From positions 1-57,482 of the forward strand of contig JAHDEX010000023.1 in NCBI GenBank assembly GCA_020628545.1: 57,482 bases of DNA, written 5' to 3'. Position 1 is the first letter of the stretch. Each line of letters begins with the position of its first letter. Below are positions 43,350-54,869 of this stretch, in pieces. Under the pieces are notes generated by a model, which was not told the origin of the DNA, did no database searches, and saw nothing but the letters and a program-made list of their open reading frames with translations. Source of the stretch: Paracoccaceae bacterium (GTDB taxonomy: Bacteria > Pseudomonadota > Alphaproteobacteria > Rhodobacterales > Rhodobacteraceae). The position numbers and the translations under genes are program-made.

Positions 43350-43952
43350 ATGCCCCTCCAAAACCGCGTCCTCCCCACTGGCGAGATCACCGCCATCGCC
43401 GCCCGCGGTAGCTTGACCGGCAACCGTGGGATCCTACACCGCGATGACAAAACGCTTGGCCCCTCGCGCTGGTCGCATCATGCTTGGATCTGTTGCACGC
43501 TCGATTGGCAAGGGCGTAAGCGGCAGGTCATGACAGGTCGCAATTGGACTGAGCTATTCTTTCTGGATGAGGCGACCGCCTTCGCCGCTGGTCATCGTCC
43601 TTGCGGCTATTGTCGGCGCAAAGCCTACACCGCCTATGTCGACGCATGGCAGACCGCCACAGGCGAGCGACCAAGCGCCAAGGCCATGGATCGGGCGCTG
43701 CATCCGGCGCGGGTTCGGCGTGATCGCAGTCAGGTGCGCTACGATGAAAGGATCGATAACCTCCCCAACGGCGCATTCTGCGTTTGGCAGGGCCAAGCCC
43801 ACCTCGTCTGGAAGGGTGCTTTGTACCCCTACACCCCCGACGGGTATGGCGACCGTGTCACCCGACCAGCCGAACAATCAGTCACGGTTCTCACGCCCAA
43901 GCCCACCGTTGCCGTCCTTGCCGCGGGCTATGTGCCGCAGGTGTCACGCTAA
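43350..43952 (+). CDS. Conserved hypothetical protein with CxxC
   Basis: A 200-residue soluble protein that I recognise only as a conserved hypothetical of proteobacteria. Features: SLTGNRGILHRDD near residue 21, a tryptophan-containing block SRWSHHAWICCTLDWQGRKR, GRNWTELFFLDEATAFAAGH, and HRPCGYCRRKAYTAYVDAW, where CxxC with flanking His could bind a metal. GAFCVWQGQAHLVWKGALYP follows. The basic, Arg-rich character is compatible with nucleic-acid contact, but this is conjecture. No signal peptide or membrane helix. It lies 43 bp after lipoprotein C and 138 bp before the helicase gene. Confidence 0.75.
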   Translation: MPLQNRVLPTGEITAIAARGSLTGNRGILHRDDKTLGPSRWSHHAWICCTLDWQGRKRQVMTGRNWTELFFLDEATAFAAGHRPCGYCRRKAYTAYVDAWQTATGERPSAKAMDRALHPARVRRDRSQVRYDERIDNLPNGAFCVWQGQAHLVWKGALYPYTPDGYGDRVTRPAEQSVTVLTPKPTVAVLAAGYVPQVSR

Positions 43953-43975
43953 ACCCCCACAATTTGTCGTCTTTC

Positions 43976-44004
43976 TTGACGTATCCACAGGATCAGCCTA
44001 CACC
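43976..44004 (+). promoter_or_regulatory. Possible promoter of the DEAD-box helicase gene
   Basis: TTGACG (43976-43981) and TACACC (43999-44004) are separated by 17 bases, 86 bases before the helicase ATG. The -35 is near consensus and the -10 is weak. The position in the 138-bp gap makes it plausible. Confidence 0.3.
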
Positions 44005-44090
44005 GCCTCCTGTCCAAGGCTCTGACAATCCGGTCGGGCCGGCCGCGCAATCACAAGCGGCCACACACGCCGCAATTGTGAAAGGTGCGT

Positions 44091-45506
<1,416 letters not shown>

Positions 45507-45592
45507 ACTTACACGGGACTGTGACGCCCCTGCCCTCGACACGCTGATGAAAACAGGTTTTCAGTGCCTCAGACTATCTTGAGAGGCCATTC

Positions 45593-45829
45593 ATGTTTCC
45601 GTCACGCGCCGCACCCATCTTTTTTGGCCTCATCCTCAGCGGGATGATGACGTTTTGCGTCACATTCATCGCAACATGGCGCGCGATTGGTTTGACAGAC
45701 GGCTTTGGCGGAACCTGGATGGGATCGTGGGTCGCCAGTTGGGCTGTCGCCTTTCCACTTGTCCTTGGCCTCGCCCCCGTGACGCGCAAGATCGTTGCAA
45801 AGCTCGTGAAACCTGCCGCTCAAACGTGA
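45593..45829 (+). CDS. DUF2798 small membrane protein
   Basis: A 78-residue inner-membrane protein with two helices (FFGLILSGMMTFCVTFIATW and SWVASWAVAFPLVLGLAPV), the DUF2798 pattern, ending in a basic VTRKIVAKLVKPAAQT. Function unknown. GAGAGG lies 7 bases before the ATG. It lies 86 bp after the helicase and converges with rnj, with 28 bp between the stops. Confidence 0.82.
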   Translation: MFPSRAAPIFFGLILSGMMTFCVTFIATWRAIGLTDGFGGTWMGSWVASWAVAFPLVLGLAPVTRKIVAKLVKPAAQT

Positions 45830-45857
45830 GGCGGGGCTCACCACGCTTGCGGTCGGA

Positions 45858-47531
45858 TCAGCCAAGTCGCGAGACGATCACCATGACTTCGGGCTTCTTA
45901 CCGATCTCGCTTTGACAGGTGCGCCGCGCGATAGTCTTCAGCTCTTTCTCAAGCTTGTCGTCATCTGCAAGCGTCTTGTCGTCTGCTCGGTGCAGGAACT
46001 GAGATAGGTCCTCTTCAATCACTTCGACCAAAGCCGCATTGGAATTGCCAATCTCCGCCAGACCATTCGTCTCGACCCATGGCTCTCCCAGAGGCTCGTC
46101 ATTTTCGTCGACGATCAGCGTGATGATCACATGACCGTTCAGCGCCATGCGAATACGGTCACGGATCACACCGTCGAATTGCCCCACGTGGGTGGAGCCG
46201 TCGAGATACGTCCGTCCGGTATCAATGTATTCAGTCACCTTTGGTGCGTTGCCGGATAGGTCGATCATCATGCCATTGACGGCAACGATCCCGGTCCGCC
46301 CATGTGCATTCGCCAGCTTCACGTGCTCCCGCAAGTGCCGGTGCTCGCCATGCATGGGCACCACAATTTGCGGCTGGGTAACTTCGTGCATCCGCACAAT
46401 GTCAGGTCGGTTCGCATGTCCAGAGACATGGTATTTCGTGCCACTGTCATCAACGATATCGACGCCCAACTCGGAGAGTTGGTTCATGATGCGGATCACG
46501 CCGCGTTCGTTACCAGGGATCGTCTTTGACGAGAAAAGGAAGGTGTCCCCCTCCTTCAGCTTGATCCCGAGGTAGTTGCCGTTCGCAAGCTGCGCTGACG
46601 CGGCGCGCCGTTCACCCTGGCTACCGGTAACGAGCAGCATCAAGTTCTCGCGTGGGATATTGAGCGCGTCTTCCGGTGACACGGTCGTTGGAAAACCGGT
46701 AAGGATGCCCACTTCGGTCGCCGTCTCAACCATCCGTCGCATCGCTCGGCCCAAAAGGCAAACAGACCGACCGGCGTCCTGCGCAGCAATCGCGAGTGTC
46801 TTAAGACGTGAAATGTTGGAGGCAAAGGTGGTCGCGACGACCATCCCCGTTGCCTCCTTCATAAGTTCAGTGATCGGTTCCCGTATCGTCGCTTCGGATC
46901 GCCCCGGTTCGGGCGAGAAGACGTTGGTACTATCGCAGACCAGCGCCTTGATGCCCGGTCTACTGATTTCTTGCCACAAGTCTTCGTCAAAGGGCTCGCC
47001 CACGCCCGGTGTCAGATCAATCTTGAAATCGCCCGTATGCAGCACCCGTCCATCGGGGCTATCGATCACCAATCCCGCGCTTTCTGGGATCGAGTGAGAG
47101 ATCGGGACGTATGAAACCGTCAATGGCCCGCATGTGATCTGTTCGGGATAGCTGCCCACAACCTTCACCACCCCTTCAGGGTGACCGTGCTCTTCCAGCT
47201 TCCGACGTGCAATCGCAGCCGTGAAAGGCCGCGCATAAACCGGTGCGCCAAGATCTTCCCAATAGTGCCCAATCGCCCCCACGTGATCTTCATGGGCGTG
47301 GGTGATAAAGATTCCTTCGATCTGGGCTTTGCGCTCTTTCAGCCAAGCGATATCCGGCAGGATCAAGTCAACGCCCGGTGTGCCGTCCATGTCCGGGAAG
47401 GTGACGCCAAGATCGACCACGATCAGGCGTTCCGCGCCTTGTGGACCATAGCCGTAGACATAGGCGTTCATGCCGATCTCACCTGCGCCACCGAGGGGCA
47501 GATAGATCAGCCGGTCTGCGCTGTTACTCAT
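45858..47531 (-). CDS. rnj: Ribonuclease J
   Basis: Metallo-beta-lactamase RNase with 5'-exonuclease and endonuclease activity in RNA maturation and decay. 557 residues. YLPLGGAGEIGMNAYVYG at the start, zinc motif THAHEDHVGAIG (His78, His80, Asp82, His83), further ligands in SHSIPESAGL and TGDFKID, the beta-CASP block with ATTFASNISR and VTGSQGERRAA, and HVSGHANRPDI with VPMHGEHRHL. Its start overlaps the coaX stop (ATGA). It is the last gene of the nuoN-birA-coaX-rnj run on this strand. Confidence 0.95.
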   Translation of the reverse strand: MSNSADRLIYLPLGGAGEIGMNAYVYGYGPQGAERLIVVDLGVTFPDMDGTPGVDLILPDIAWLKERKAQIEGIFITHAHEDHVGAIGHYWEDLGAPVYARPFTAAIARRKLEEHGHPEGVVKVVGSYPEQITCGPLTVSYVPISHSIPESAGLVIDSPDGRVLHTGDFKIDLTPGVGEPFDEDLWQEISRPGIKALVCDSTNVFSPEPGRSEATIREPITELMKEATGMVVATTFASNISRLKTLAIAAQDAGRSVCLLGRAMRRMVETATEVGILTGFPTTVSPEDALNIPRENLMLLVTGSQGERRAASAQLANGNYLGIKLKEGDTFLFSSKTIPGNERGVIRIMNQLSELGVDIVDDSGTKYHVSGHANRPDIVRMHEVTQPQIVVPMHGEHRHLREHVKLANAHGRTGIVAVNGMMIDLSGNAPKVTEYIDTGRTYLDGSTHVGQFDGVIRDRIRMALNGHVIITLIVDENDEPLGEPWVETNGLAEIGNSNAALVEVIEEDLSQFLHRADDKTLADDDKLEKELKTIARRTCQSEIGKKPEVMVIVSRLG

Positions 47532-48301
47532 GCAATTTCCTTGTTGAAACGATGGATCACGATCAGGCCGTGCATCGTCAAATCTTCTTCAAAGGCATCA
47601 AATAGCGCTTCTGATTGTTGGAACAACGGCGCCAGGCCACCGGTCGAGATGACGCGCATCGGCACACCACGCTCTGCTTTGATGCGCGCGCATATCTCAC
47701 GCACGAGCCCGATGTAACCCCAAAACACGCCAGATTGCATGCACGCCACCGTGTTCGTGCCAACAACGGCTTGCGGCTTGGAGATATCGACATGCGGAAG
47801 TGCGGCTGCCGCGTTGTGCAATGCCTCAAGCGACAGGTTGACGCCGGGCGCAATTACGCCGCCGACATAGGCACCGTCCGACGCAACCACATCAAATGTC
47901 GTCGCCGTCCCAAAGTCGACAACGATCAGGTCTCCGCCATGCCGATCAAAGGCACCTGCGGTATTCACCAAACGGTCAGGACCAACCTGCGTGCCTTCAT
48001 CGACACGCGGATCAACGGGAAGCGCACATTCTGCTTTTCCCACCACCACAGGGCGGCAATTAAAGTAACGATCCGCCAGCACCCGCAGATTGAACACCAC
48101 GCGCGGCACGGTGGAACTGACGATAACCTCATCAATCTCAACGTCGATCTTCTGGAACCGCATCAAGCTGCTCAGCCAGACATAATATTGATCTGCCGTG
48201 CGCTGCCATTCAGTAGAGGTGCGCCACGTCGCGATCCATTTCGCCCCGTCCCAGATCGAAAAGACAGTATTTGTGTTCCCGCAATCGATGGCCAGTAGCA
48301 T
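47528..48301 (-). CDS. coaX: Type III pantothenate kinase
   Basis: First step of coenzyme A synthesis: phosphorylates pantothenate with ATP and a monovalent cation. 257 residues. MLLAIDCGNTNTVFSIWDG is the ATP phosphate-binding start, DPRVDEGTQVGPDRLVNTAG holds the substrate-site segment, and DFGTATTFDVV and GGVIAPGVNLSLEAL complete the ASKHA-fold signature. The start is ATG 48301 with AAGGGG about 8 bases before it; a TTG two codons upstream is too close to that site. Coupled to rnj by ATGA and 11 bp downstream of birA. Confidence 0.95.
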   Translation of the reverse strand: MLLAIDCGNTNTVFSIWDGAKWIATWRTSTEWQRTADQYYVWLSSLMRFQKIDVEIDEVIVSSTVPRVVFNLRVLADRYFNCRPVVVGKAECALPVDPRVDEGTQVGPDRLVNTAGAFDRHGGDLIVVDFGTATTFDVVASDGAYVGGVIAPGVNLSLEALHNAAAALPHVDISKPQAVVGTNTVACMQSGVFWGYIGLVREICARIKAERGVPMRVISTGGLAPLFQQSEALFDAFEEDLTMHGLIVIHRFNKEIA

Positions 48302-48312
48302 CGGCAATCCCC

Positions 48313-49074
48313 TTAGAAATAGACCTCTGCCGCCGCAATCGCGCGCGGGCCTTTGCTTGTAATCAGGACGAGGTTGCCATCTTCGTCGATTGTATCAAAC
48401 GTCCCGGTGACCGTCTCTCGTCCGGTTGAGGCGCTGATCTCTTCACCCAGTCGCGCGGCGTTGCGCAACCAATCTTCCCTAATCCGGCCAAACCCGAGCG
48501 AGGCGAGCTTTTTTTCCTGCGTTGCATAGGCGGAAGCCAGTTTGGTCAGGAAGTCTTCGGGCGTCACGGTGTCACCGCCTGCGGCCTTGATGCTTGTCGG
48601 TGAGAAAGCCGCATCGGTCACCCCTTGCGGGACATGCGCGAGGTTCACGCCAACACCGACCGACAGCCAATCCACGTACGGCCCCGACCCGCTGCTTTCC
48701 AACAGGATGCCCGCGACCTTGCCGCCGTTGAGCAGCACATCATTCGGCCACTTGAGGCCAAGTTTTGTGGCATCTGTGAAAAGTGACAGTGTTTGAAACA
48801 GCGCGTTTGCAGCTAGAAATGATCTTTTGGCCGCTTCCGCCGCCGTGCACGCTGGTTTGAAGACATGGGTCGCGGAGAGATTACCCGGTGGTGCAACCCA
48901 CGTCTTGCCTTGTCTTCCGCGCCCGGCAGATTGATGTTCTGCCATGATCCACATTGGCCGGGCAAGGTCAGGCGCCCGCCGCGCCGCCTCGGCCATCGTA
49001 CTGTCGACCGAGGACAGGATCACACGGTCCGTCCCTTCCGGCCATTCCGGCCCAAGTGGGGGATTACTGGACAA
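48313..49074 (-). CDS. birA: Biotin--[acetyl-CoA-carboxylase] ligase, no HTH domain
   Basis: Attaches biotin to the biotin carboxyl carrier protein. About 253 residues: the catalytic and C-terminal domains only, with no N-terminal helix-turn-helix, so it is not expected to repress transcription. Biotin/ATP motif [38 protein letters not shown] and [10 protein letters not shown] are clear. The N-terminal DSTMAEA differs from the usual STNxEA by Met for Asn. No ATG fits; the best start is TTG at 49074, overlapping the last 11 bp of nuoN, but no strong ribosome site was seen, so the start is uncertain. Confidence 0.9.
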   Translation of the reverse strand: MSSNPPLGPEWPEGTDRVILSSVDSTMAEAARRAPDLARPMWIMAEHQSAGRGRQGKTWVAPPGNLSATHVFKPACTAAEAAKRSFLAANALFQTLSLFTDATKLGLKWPNDVLLNGGKVAGILLESSGSGPYVDWLSVGVGVNLAHVPQGVTDAAFSPTSIKAAGGDTVTPEDFLTKLASAYATQEKKLASLGFGRIREDWLRNAARLGEEISASTGRETVTGTFDTIDEDGNLVLITSKGPRAIAAAEVYF

Positions 49075-50509
49075 GCGTTGCCGCTGCGGCTGCGGCTGCC
49101 GGCTCGATTCCGAAAAGATTCACGCCGGGCAACCAACCGATCGCCAGGACAAAAGCAGACCCAATACATGCGACCCACAGGACCGGCGGCAGCTTCCCGT
49201 CCAGAGCGTCAGTCTCTTCCCCGAAGTACATGTAGTAGACGATCCGTAGATAATAGAACGCCCCAATCACCGACGCGATCACACCCAGGACCGCCAGCCA
49301 GCCAAGACCCGCATCATAAGCCGCGCGCAGTACGTAGAACTTGCCGAAGAACCCAACCATCGGCGGAACGCCAGCAAGCGAGAACATCAGCACAAGCATC
49401 GCCAGCGCACGCAACGGCTCCTTCGTGGAATAGCTTTGCAGCGCACGAATGTCGGTCACCACGTTGCCGTCCCGTTCCATCGACAAGATGAACGCGAAAG
49501 TCCCGATGTTCATCGCCACGTAGATCGCCATGTAGATCAGCATCGCTTGCACACCAAACGCCGTCCCGGCAGCGAGCCCCATCAGGGCAAAGCCCATATG
49601 CGCGATCGATGAATATGCCATCAGGCGTTTGATGTTGGTCTGGCCGATAGCCGCGATTGCACCAAGGAACATGGAAACGACAGACAGAAGTGCCACGATC
49701 TGCTGCCAATCGCCGACCACGCCGCCAAAGGCGTCATGCACAACGCGGGCGAAAAGTGCCATCGCGGCGACCTTAGGGGCTGTTGCGAAAAAGGCGGTCA
49801 CCGGCGTTGGTGAGCCTTCGTAAACGTCAGGTGTCCACATATGGAATGGTGCTGCGGAGACTTTGAATGCGAAGCCTGCAATCAGGAAGACGAGGCCGAA
49901 GAGAAGGCCAAGTGACACGTCTGTACTGACGGCCTCGATGATGCCTGAGAAGAGCGTCGTTCCCGCAAACCCGTAGGTCAAAGATGCGCCGTAGAGCAGC
50001 AGACCGGATGACAGAGCGCCCAGCACAAAGTACTTCAGCCCGGCCTCGGTCGATTTGACCGAGTCACGGCGTAAAGACGCGACAACATAAAGCGACAGCG
50101 ACTGCAGTTCGAGGCCCATATAAAGCGCCATCAGGTCGCCCGCGGAGACCATCACCATCATACCGACAACAGCCAGCGCAACGAGCAGTGGATATTCAAA
50201 CTTCAGCAACCCGCGTCGCGACATATAACCTTCTGACATCAAAAGGATCGCGGCAGCGGACAGCAGGATCAGCACCTTGCTGAAACGCGCGAAGCCGTCG
50301 TCAACGAACATGCCGCCAAAGGCCACATTCGTACCGCCACCGTCGATTGCGATGAACACGCCCATCAGCACAAACATGCCCGCGGTCGCCCATGTCAAAA
50401 GTGGCGCCTGGCCATCCTTTGAGGTGTAGACCGCCGCAATCAAAGCGCTCATCGCATAAAGCGACAATATGATCTCGGGCAGGACAATCGAAAGGTCAGA
50501 AGCAATCAT
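49064..50509 (-). CDS. nuoN: NADH-quinone oxidoreductase subunit N
   Basis: Membrane-arm proton-pumping subunit of complex I, related to Mrp antiporters. 481 residues with about 14 hydrophobic segments. [20 protein letters not shown] is the antiporter-family signature, followed by [17 protein letters not shown] and [17 protein letters not shown]. The start at ATG 50509 gives [15 protein letters not shown]. It lies 12 bp after nuoM and overlaps birA. Intact. Confidence 0.96.
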   Translation of the reverse strand: MIASDLSIVLPEIILSLYAMSALIAAVYTSKDGQAPLLTWATAGMFVLMGVFIAIDGGGTNVAFGGMFVDDGFARFSKVLILLSAAAILLMSEGYMSRRGLLKFEYPLLVALAVVGMMVMVSAGDLMALYMGLELQSLSLYVVASLRRDSVKSTEAGLKYFVLGALSSGLLLYGASLTYGFAGTTLFSGIIEAVSTDVSLGLLFGLVFLIAGFAFKVSAAPFHMWTPDVYEGSPTPVTAFFATAPKVAAMALFARVVHDAFGGVVGDWQQIVALLSVVSMFLGAIAAIGQTNIKRLMAYSSIAHMGFALMGLAAGTAFGVQAMLIYMAIYVAMNIGTFAFILSMERDGNVVTDIRALQSYSTKEPLRALAMLVLMFSLAGVPPMVGFFGKFYVLRAAYDAGLGWLAVLGVIASVIGAFYYLRIVYYMYFGEETDALDGKLPPVLWVACIGSAFVLAIGWLPGVNLFGIEPAAAAAAATLVQ

Positions 50510-50521
50510 GATGTCCGTCCT

Positions 50522-52063
50522 CTAGTTCGCAGCGAACTGGTTGGCCGCGTTAAAGGCCTGCACAGAAGTTTCGTAGTCAGCCACAAGTGCCTGCACCGAT
50601 GGCCCAATCGCGTCGAGCACTGGTGCGGGGTAAACGCCAAGCAGCAATGTCATGAACACGAGTGGCGCAAAGATCGCGCGTTCGCGGGTGGTCATGTCGC
50701 TGATTGTCTTGAGGCTCTCCTTGATCAGATCACCCATCACCACGCGGCGGTAGAGCCACAGGGCATATGCGGCCGACAGGATCACGCCTGTCGTGGCGAT
50801 CACAGCGATCCACGTGTTCACCTGGAAAATCCCCATCAGCGTCAGGAACTCCCCGATGAAGCCGGACGTGCCCGGCAAACCGACGTTTGCCATCGTAAAG
50901 AACATAAAGATCAGCGCGTAAGCCGGCATCCGGTTTACCAGCCCTCCATAGGCATCAATCTCACGCGTATGCATCCGGTCGTAGATCACGCCGACGCAAA
51001 GGAACAGCGCGCCAGAGATAAAGCCGTGGCTGATCATCTGGAAGATCGCGCCATCGATCCCCTGCTGGTTCACCGCAAAGATCCCCATCGTCACGTAACC
51101 CATGTGCGCGACTGATGAGTAGGCAATCAGCTTTTTCATGTCTTCCTGCACCAGCGCCACAAGCGAGGTGTAGACAATCGCGATGACGCTCAGCCAAAGC
51201 ACCAGCGGTCCCATCACTTCTGACCCCACAGGGAACATCGGCAGACTGAACCGCAAGAATCCGTAGCCACCCATCTTCAGCAGGATCGCCGCAAGAACCA
51301 CTGACCCAGCGGTTGGCGCTTGGACGTGCGCGTCGGGCAACCAAGTGTGAACCGGCCACATCGGCATCTTCACCGCGAAGGAGGCAAAGAACGCGATCCA
51401 CATGAGTGTCTGTGCGCCGCCGATGATCTGGATGCCCAGCAAGCTGAAGCTCTGCGATCCAAACTCGTGGTTCATCAATGTCGGAATGTCAGTGGTGCCT
51501 GCGTCGGTGAACATCGCCACCATGGCAACAAGCATCAGGACGGAGCCAAGGAATGTGTAGAGGAAGAACTTGAAGGACGCGTAGATCCGGTTCACCCCGC
51601 CCCAGATACCGATGATCAGGAACATCGGGATCAGGCCCGCCTCAAAGAACAAGTAGAACAGCACGAGGTCGAGCGCCATGAACACGCCAAGCATCAGCGT
51701 CTCAAGGATCAGGAACGCGATCATATATTCCTTCACGCGTGTCTTCACATCCCAGCAGGCCGCAATGACCAGCGGCATCAGGAAAGTGGTGAGCATCACG
51801 AAGAGGACGGAAATCCCATCAACGCCCATCTTGTACTGCAGACCAAGAAGCCATTCGGCCTCTTCCACCATCTGGAAGTCGGTGTTCGACGGATCGAACT
51901 GGCCATAGATGAAGAGCGAGACGATGAAAGTGGCCACGGTTGTGGCTAGCGCCACCCACTTCGCATTGCGCTGCGCAGGCTCGTCATCGCCACGCAGAAA
52001 CAGCGCCAGAATGGCCGCACCCACAAGTGGGATAAAGGTCGTGAGGGTCAGCAAATTGCCCAT
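50522..52063 (-). CDS. nuoM: NADH-quinone oxidoreductase subunit M
   Basis: Antiporter-like membrane subunit of complex I. 513 residues with about 14 helices. Recognisable blocks are [19 protein letters not shown], the family signature [37 protein letters not shown] and [14 protein letters not shown]. The start overlaps the nuoL stop by one base (TGATG), so translation is coupled. Intact. Confidence 0.97.
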   Translation of the reverse strand: MGNLLTLTTFIPLVGAAILALFLRGDDEPAQRNAKWVALATTVATFIVSLFIYGQFDPSNTDFQMVEEAEWLLGLQYKMGVDGISVLFVMLTTFLMPLVIAACWDVKTRVKEYMIAFLILETLMLGVFMALDLVLFYLFFEAGLIPMFLIIGIWGGVNRIYASFKFFLYTFLGSVLMLVAMVAMFTDAGTTDIPTLMNHEFGSQSFSLLGIQIIGGAQTLMWIAFFASFAVKMPMWPVHTWLPDAHVQAPTAGSVVLAAILLKMGGYGFLRFSLPMFPVGSEVMGPLVLWLSVIAIVYTSLVALVQEDMKKLIAYSSVAHMGYVTMGIFAVNQQGIDGAIFQMISHGFISGALFLCVGVIYDRMHTREIDAYGGLVNRMPAYALIFMFFTMANVGLPGTSGFIGEFLTLMGIFQVNTWIAVIATTGVILSAAYALWLYRRVVMGDLIKESLKTISDMTTRERAIFAPLVFMTLLLGVYPAPVLDAIGPSVQALVADYETSVQAFNAANQFAAN

Positions 52064-54168
52064 CAGCCAGCCCCCCCGTAAAGCGAGACATATGTCAGAA
52101 GCACGGTAATCCCCAGAACCATCGCAAAGGCGTAGGTGAACATGTAGCCGGACTGCGCCTTGTTCAGCAGGCGGGTGAAGAAGGGCACAACACCCATCGC
52201 GACACCGTTGATCCCGCCGTCAATCGTGGCCGTGTCTCCGCCCTTCCACAGGATGCGCCCGAGCGCTACGGATGGCTTCACGAATATGAAGTCATAGAGC
52301 TCGTCAAAGTACCATTTGTTGAGCAGGAAGTTGTAAAGCGGCCGTTGTTGCTCCGCCAGTTTCGCAGGCCAATCCGGACGGCGGATATACATTTGGTAGG
52401 CCAGACCAAAGCCCAGCAGCATCGCGATAAATGGCGCAACCTTCACCCACTTCGGAACAAGATGTGCCTCATGCAGGACGTGGTTGTCAGGGTGCTTGTA
52501 GATCGCGCCTTTGCCTGGCTCTGCAGGCCAGTCGTATTTGTGGTCGTCGCCGTCTTTCGCCTCTTCGTCGCCTGCGGCATAGGCTGGCGCGATCAGGGTG
52601 AAGCCAAGGTCAGCCGTCTCTTCTTTCACTTCGATCACGCCGAAGAACTCACCCACGTACTTATCCGACTTGAAGAAGGGCTTGTAGAAGTACATGCCAG
52701 AGAAGATTGCACCGATGGCCAGCACCGCCAAAGGCACCAGCATCACGCGCGGGCTTTCATGCGCGTGGTCATGCGTATGTTTGTCGCCGCGCGGCGTGCC
52801 GTAGAACGTGAGGAACATCAGACGCCAGCTATAGAAGCTCGTCATGCAAGCTGCGACGATCAGCATCCAGAAGGCATAGCCAGCGTTTGCCGCATAAGCG
52901 CTCTCGATGATGGCGTCTTTGGACACAAAACCCGCAAACCCAACCGGGAAACCGATGTAAAGCAGCGGAATACCCACACCTGTGATCGCCAGCGTCCCGA
53001 TCATCATCGCCCAGAATGTCATCGGCAGCTTGTCTTTCAGACCGCCGTAGTTCCGCATGTCCTGTTCGTGGTGCATCCCGTGGATGACGGAGCCAGCACC
53101 AAGGAACAGCATCGCCTTAAAGAACGCGTGCGTCAGCAGGTGGAACATCGCAACGGAATAGACGCCGACTCCAGCCGCCACGAACATGTAGCCCAGCTGA
53201 GAGCAGGTCGAATAAGCGATCACGCGCTTGATGTCGTTCTGGACGAGGCCGACGGTTGCCGCGAAGAAGGCAGTCGTCGCGCCAAGGAACACGATCAGGT
53301 TCTTCGCCTCAGGCGCAAACTCGATCAGTGGCGACATGCGGCAGACGAGGAAAACACCCGCGGTCACCATGGTCGCCGCGTGGATCAGCGCCGACACCGG
53401 CGTCGGCCCTTCCATCGCGTCAGGCAGCCATGTGTGCAGGAAGAACTGCGCCGATTTCCCCATCGCACCGATGAAGAGCAGGATCGCGAGGATGTTCGCT
53501 GCGTTCCATTCCAATCCAATGAAGTTCAGCGTTGTCTCTGCCAGTTCCGGCGCTTGGGCGAAGATGTCATCGAACCGAATGCTGTCGGTCATGAAATAAA
53601 GGCCAAAGATCCCCAGCGCGAAGCCGAAGTCACCGACGCGGTTGACCACAAATGCCTTCATCGCCGCGATGTTTGCGGACGGCTTCTTGTAGTAGAAACC
53701 AATCAGCAAGTAGGATGCGACACCCACGCCTTCCCAGCCAAAGAACATCTGCACAAGGTTATCGGACGTCACCAGCATCAACATCGCAAAGGTGAAGAAC
53801 GACAGATAGGCAAAGAAGCGGGCCTTGTAGTGCTCGCCCTCTTTGAAGTTCTCGTCATGGGCCATGTAGCCAAACGAATACAGGTGCACGAGCGCCGAAA
53901 CTGTGTTGATCACGATCAGCATGATCGCCGTCAGTCGGTCCATCCGGATCGACCAATCAGTGCTCAGCGTGCCGGATTCAATCCACCGCAGGATTTGGAT
54001 GCTTTCCGTAGTGCCGTCAAAGGTGAAGAACACAATCCACGACAGGAAAGCCGCAAGGAAAAGCAGGCCCGTGGTGACGTATTGGGCCGCCGTCTCACCG
54101 ATCAACTTCCAGCCAAACCCAGCGATCAGGGCGCCAACCAGAGGTGCGAAAAGGATAATGGTTTCCAT
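52063..54168 (-). CDS. nuoL: NADH-quinone oxidoreductase subunit L
   Basis: Distal proton-pumping subunit of complex I with the long lateral helix. 701 residues. Signature blocks are [57 protein letters not shown] and the C-terminal [20 protein letters not shown] charged loop around residues 540-570 ([14 protein letters not shown]) precedes the last helices. The start is ATG 54168 with AGGGA upstream. A 52-codon gene lies directly upstream instead of nuoK abutting. Confidence 0.97.
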   Translation of the reverse strand: METIILFAPLVGALIAGFGWKLIGETAAQYVTTGLLFLAAFLSWIVFFTFDGTTESIQILRWIESGTLSTDWSIRMDRLTAIMLIVINTVSALVHLYSFGYMAHDENFKEGEHYKARFFAYLSFFTFAMLMLVTSDNLVQMFFGWEGVGVASYLLIGFYYKKPSANIAAMKAFVVNRVGDFGFALGIFGLYFMTDSIRFDDIFAQAPELAETTLNFIGLEWNAANILAILLFIGAMGKSAQFFLHTWLPDAMEGPTPVSALIHAATMVTAGVFLVCRMSPLIEFAPEAKNLIVFLGATTAFFAATVGLVQNDIKRVIAYSTCSQLGYMFVAAGVGVYSVAMFHLLTHAFFKAMLFLGAGSVIHGMHHEQDMRNYGGLKDKLPMTFWAMMIGTLAITGVGIPLLYIGFPVGFAGFVSKDAIIESAYAANAGYAFWMLIVAACMTSFYSWRLMFLTFYGTPRGDKHTHDHAHESPRVMLVPLAVLAIGAIFSGMYFYKPFFKSDKYVGEFFGVIEVKEETADLGFTLIAPAYAAGDEEAKDGDDHKYDWPAEPGKGAIYKHPDNHVLHEAHLVPKWVKVAPFIAMLLGFGLAYQMYIRRPDWPAKLAEQQRPLYNFLLNKWYFDELYDFIFVKPSVALGRILWKGGDTATIDGGINGVAMGVVPFFTRLLNKAQSGYMFTYAFAMVLGITVLLTYVSLYGGAG

Positions 54169-54180
54169 GTTCGGTAATCC

Positions 54181-54339
54181 CTAGATCGACGCGGCAAAGA
54201 TGGTGAGCGGTATCGTCCCGCCCAAGGGCAACGCAAATGCGATCGCGGCCACCGGGAACAACATTGAACCGAGGCCCGAGAAGCTACCGACCGATGCACC
54301 AAAAACAAATGTTCCGAAAAAGCCTGACAAGACAGTCAC
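54181..54339 (-). CDS. 52-residue hydrophobic protein between nuoK and nuoL
   Basis: A small gene of unknown function. It starts at GTG 54339, 5 bp after the nuoK stop, with AAGGGG 8 bases before it, and ends at TAG 54181, 12 bp before the nuoL ATG. The product reads MTVLSGFFGTFVFGASVG, then SFSGLGSMLFPVAAIAFALP and a hydrophobic end LTIFAASI: Gly/Phe/Ala-rich with one or two potential membrane helices and almost no charge. Spacing and ribosome site are those of a real operon gene. A membrane-arm accessory peptide of complex I is one possibility; a translational-coupling leader for nuoL is another. Confidence 0.6.
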   Translation of the reverse strand: MTVLSGFFGTFVFGASVGSFSGLGSMLFPVAAIAFALPLGGTIPLTIFAASI

Positions 54340-54344
54340 GCGCG

Positions 54345-54650
54345 TTACCCCTTCATCACATTGACGTCTTCCACGTCAATCGTCCCACGATTGCGGAAGA
54401 AGCAGACGAGGATGGCGAGGCCAATCGCGGCCTCAGCCGCAGCGACAGTAAGTACGAAGAGTGTGAACACCTGGCCCACCAGATCGCCAAGGAAGCTGGA
54501 AAAGGCCACGAGGTTGATGTTTACCGCGAGCAGCATCAATTCGATGCTCATCAGCAGAATGATCACGTTTTTGCGGTTCAGGAAGAGTCCGAAAATCCCG
54601 ATCACAAAGAGCCCGGCAGCAACTGCCAAATAGTGTTCAATGCCGATCAT
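54345..54650 (-). CDS. nuoK: NADH-quinone oxidoreductase subunit K
   Basis: Small three-helix membrane subunit of complex I in the quinone-to-antiporter coupling path. 101 residues, the usual size. [20 protein letters not shown], then [20 protein letters not shown] with the conserved Glu, and [20 protein letters not shown] with the second Glu. The start is ATG 54650 with AGGGGAAG about 7 bases upstream; the longer in-frame extension (through a GC hairpin) has no family support. It is separated from nuoJ by about 1.6 kb holding two other genes. Confidence 0.96.
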   Translation of the reverse strand: MIGIEHYLAVAAGLFVIGIFGLFLNRKNVIILLMSIELMLLAVNINLVAFSSFLGDLVGQVFTLFVLTVAAAEAAIGLAILVCFFRNRGTIDVEDVNVMKG

Positions 54651-54683
54651 ATTTGCTTCCCCTACGGAGTGGCGATCTCCGCT

Positions 54684-54704
54684 CGCGCGCCTGCGCAGCG
54701 CGCG
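54684..54704. repeat. GC hairpin upstream of nuoK
   Basis: CGCGCGC (54684-54690) and GCGCGCG (54698-54704) flank a seven-base loop, 34 bases before the nuoK ATG on the minus strand. No T-run follows. It could be a transcript-processing or attenuation hairpin in the 219-bp gap between the secreted-protein gene and nuoK. The rest of that gap shows nothing recognisable. Confidence 0.4.
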
Positions 54705-54869
54705 CACGTTCTTGGCGCCCCTGATAGTCAGTTTCGGCAGTGAGGTGCAAGCCCCGGGCGGCTGAAAGGACGGTATCTCTGCGCGCTAATTCAATTTATT
54801 CGCGGCAGGCGTGCTGTTTGTGCGACGCGTGCTTCGTTCCGAGATCAGAGCCATTGACTGCACAAGTCC

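Noticed and set aside
52345-54177. Open frame of about 610 codons antisense to nuoL
   Set aside because: Arg/His/Gln-rich product with no domain, mirroring nuoL codon use on the opposite strand; a GC-rich shadow frame.
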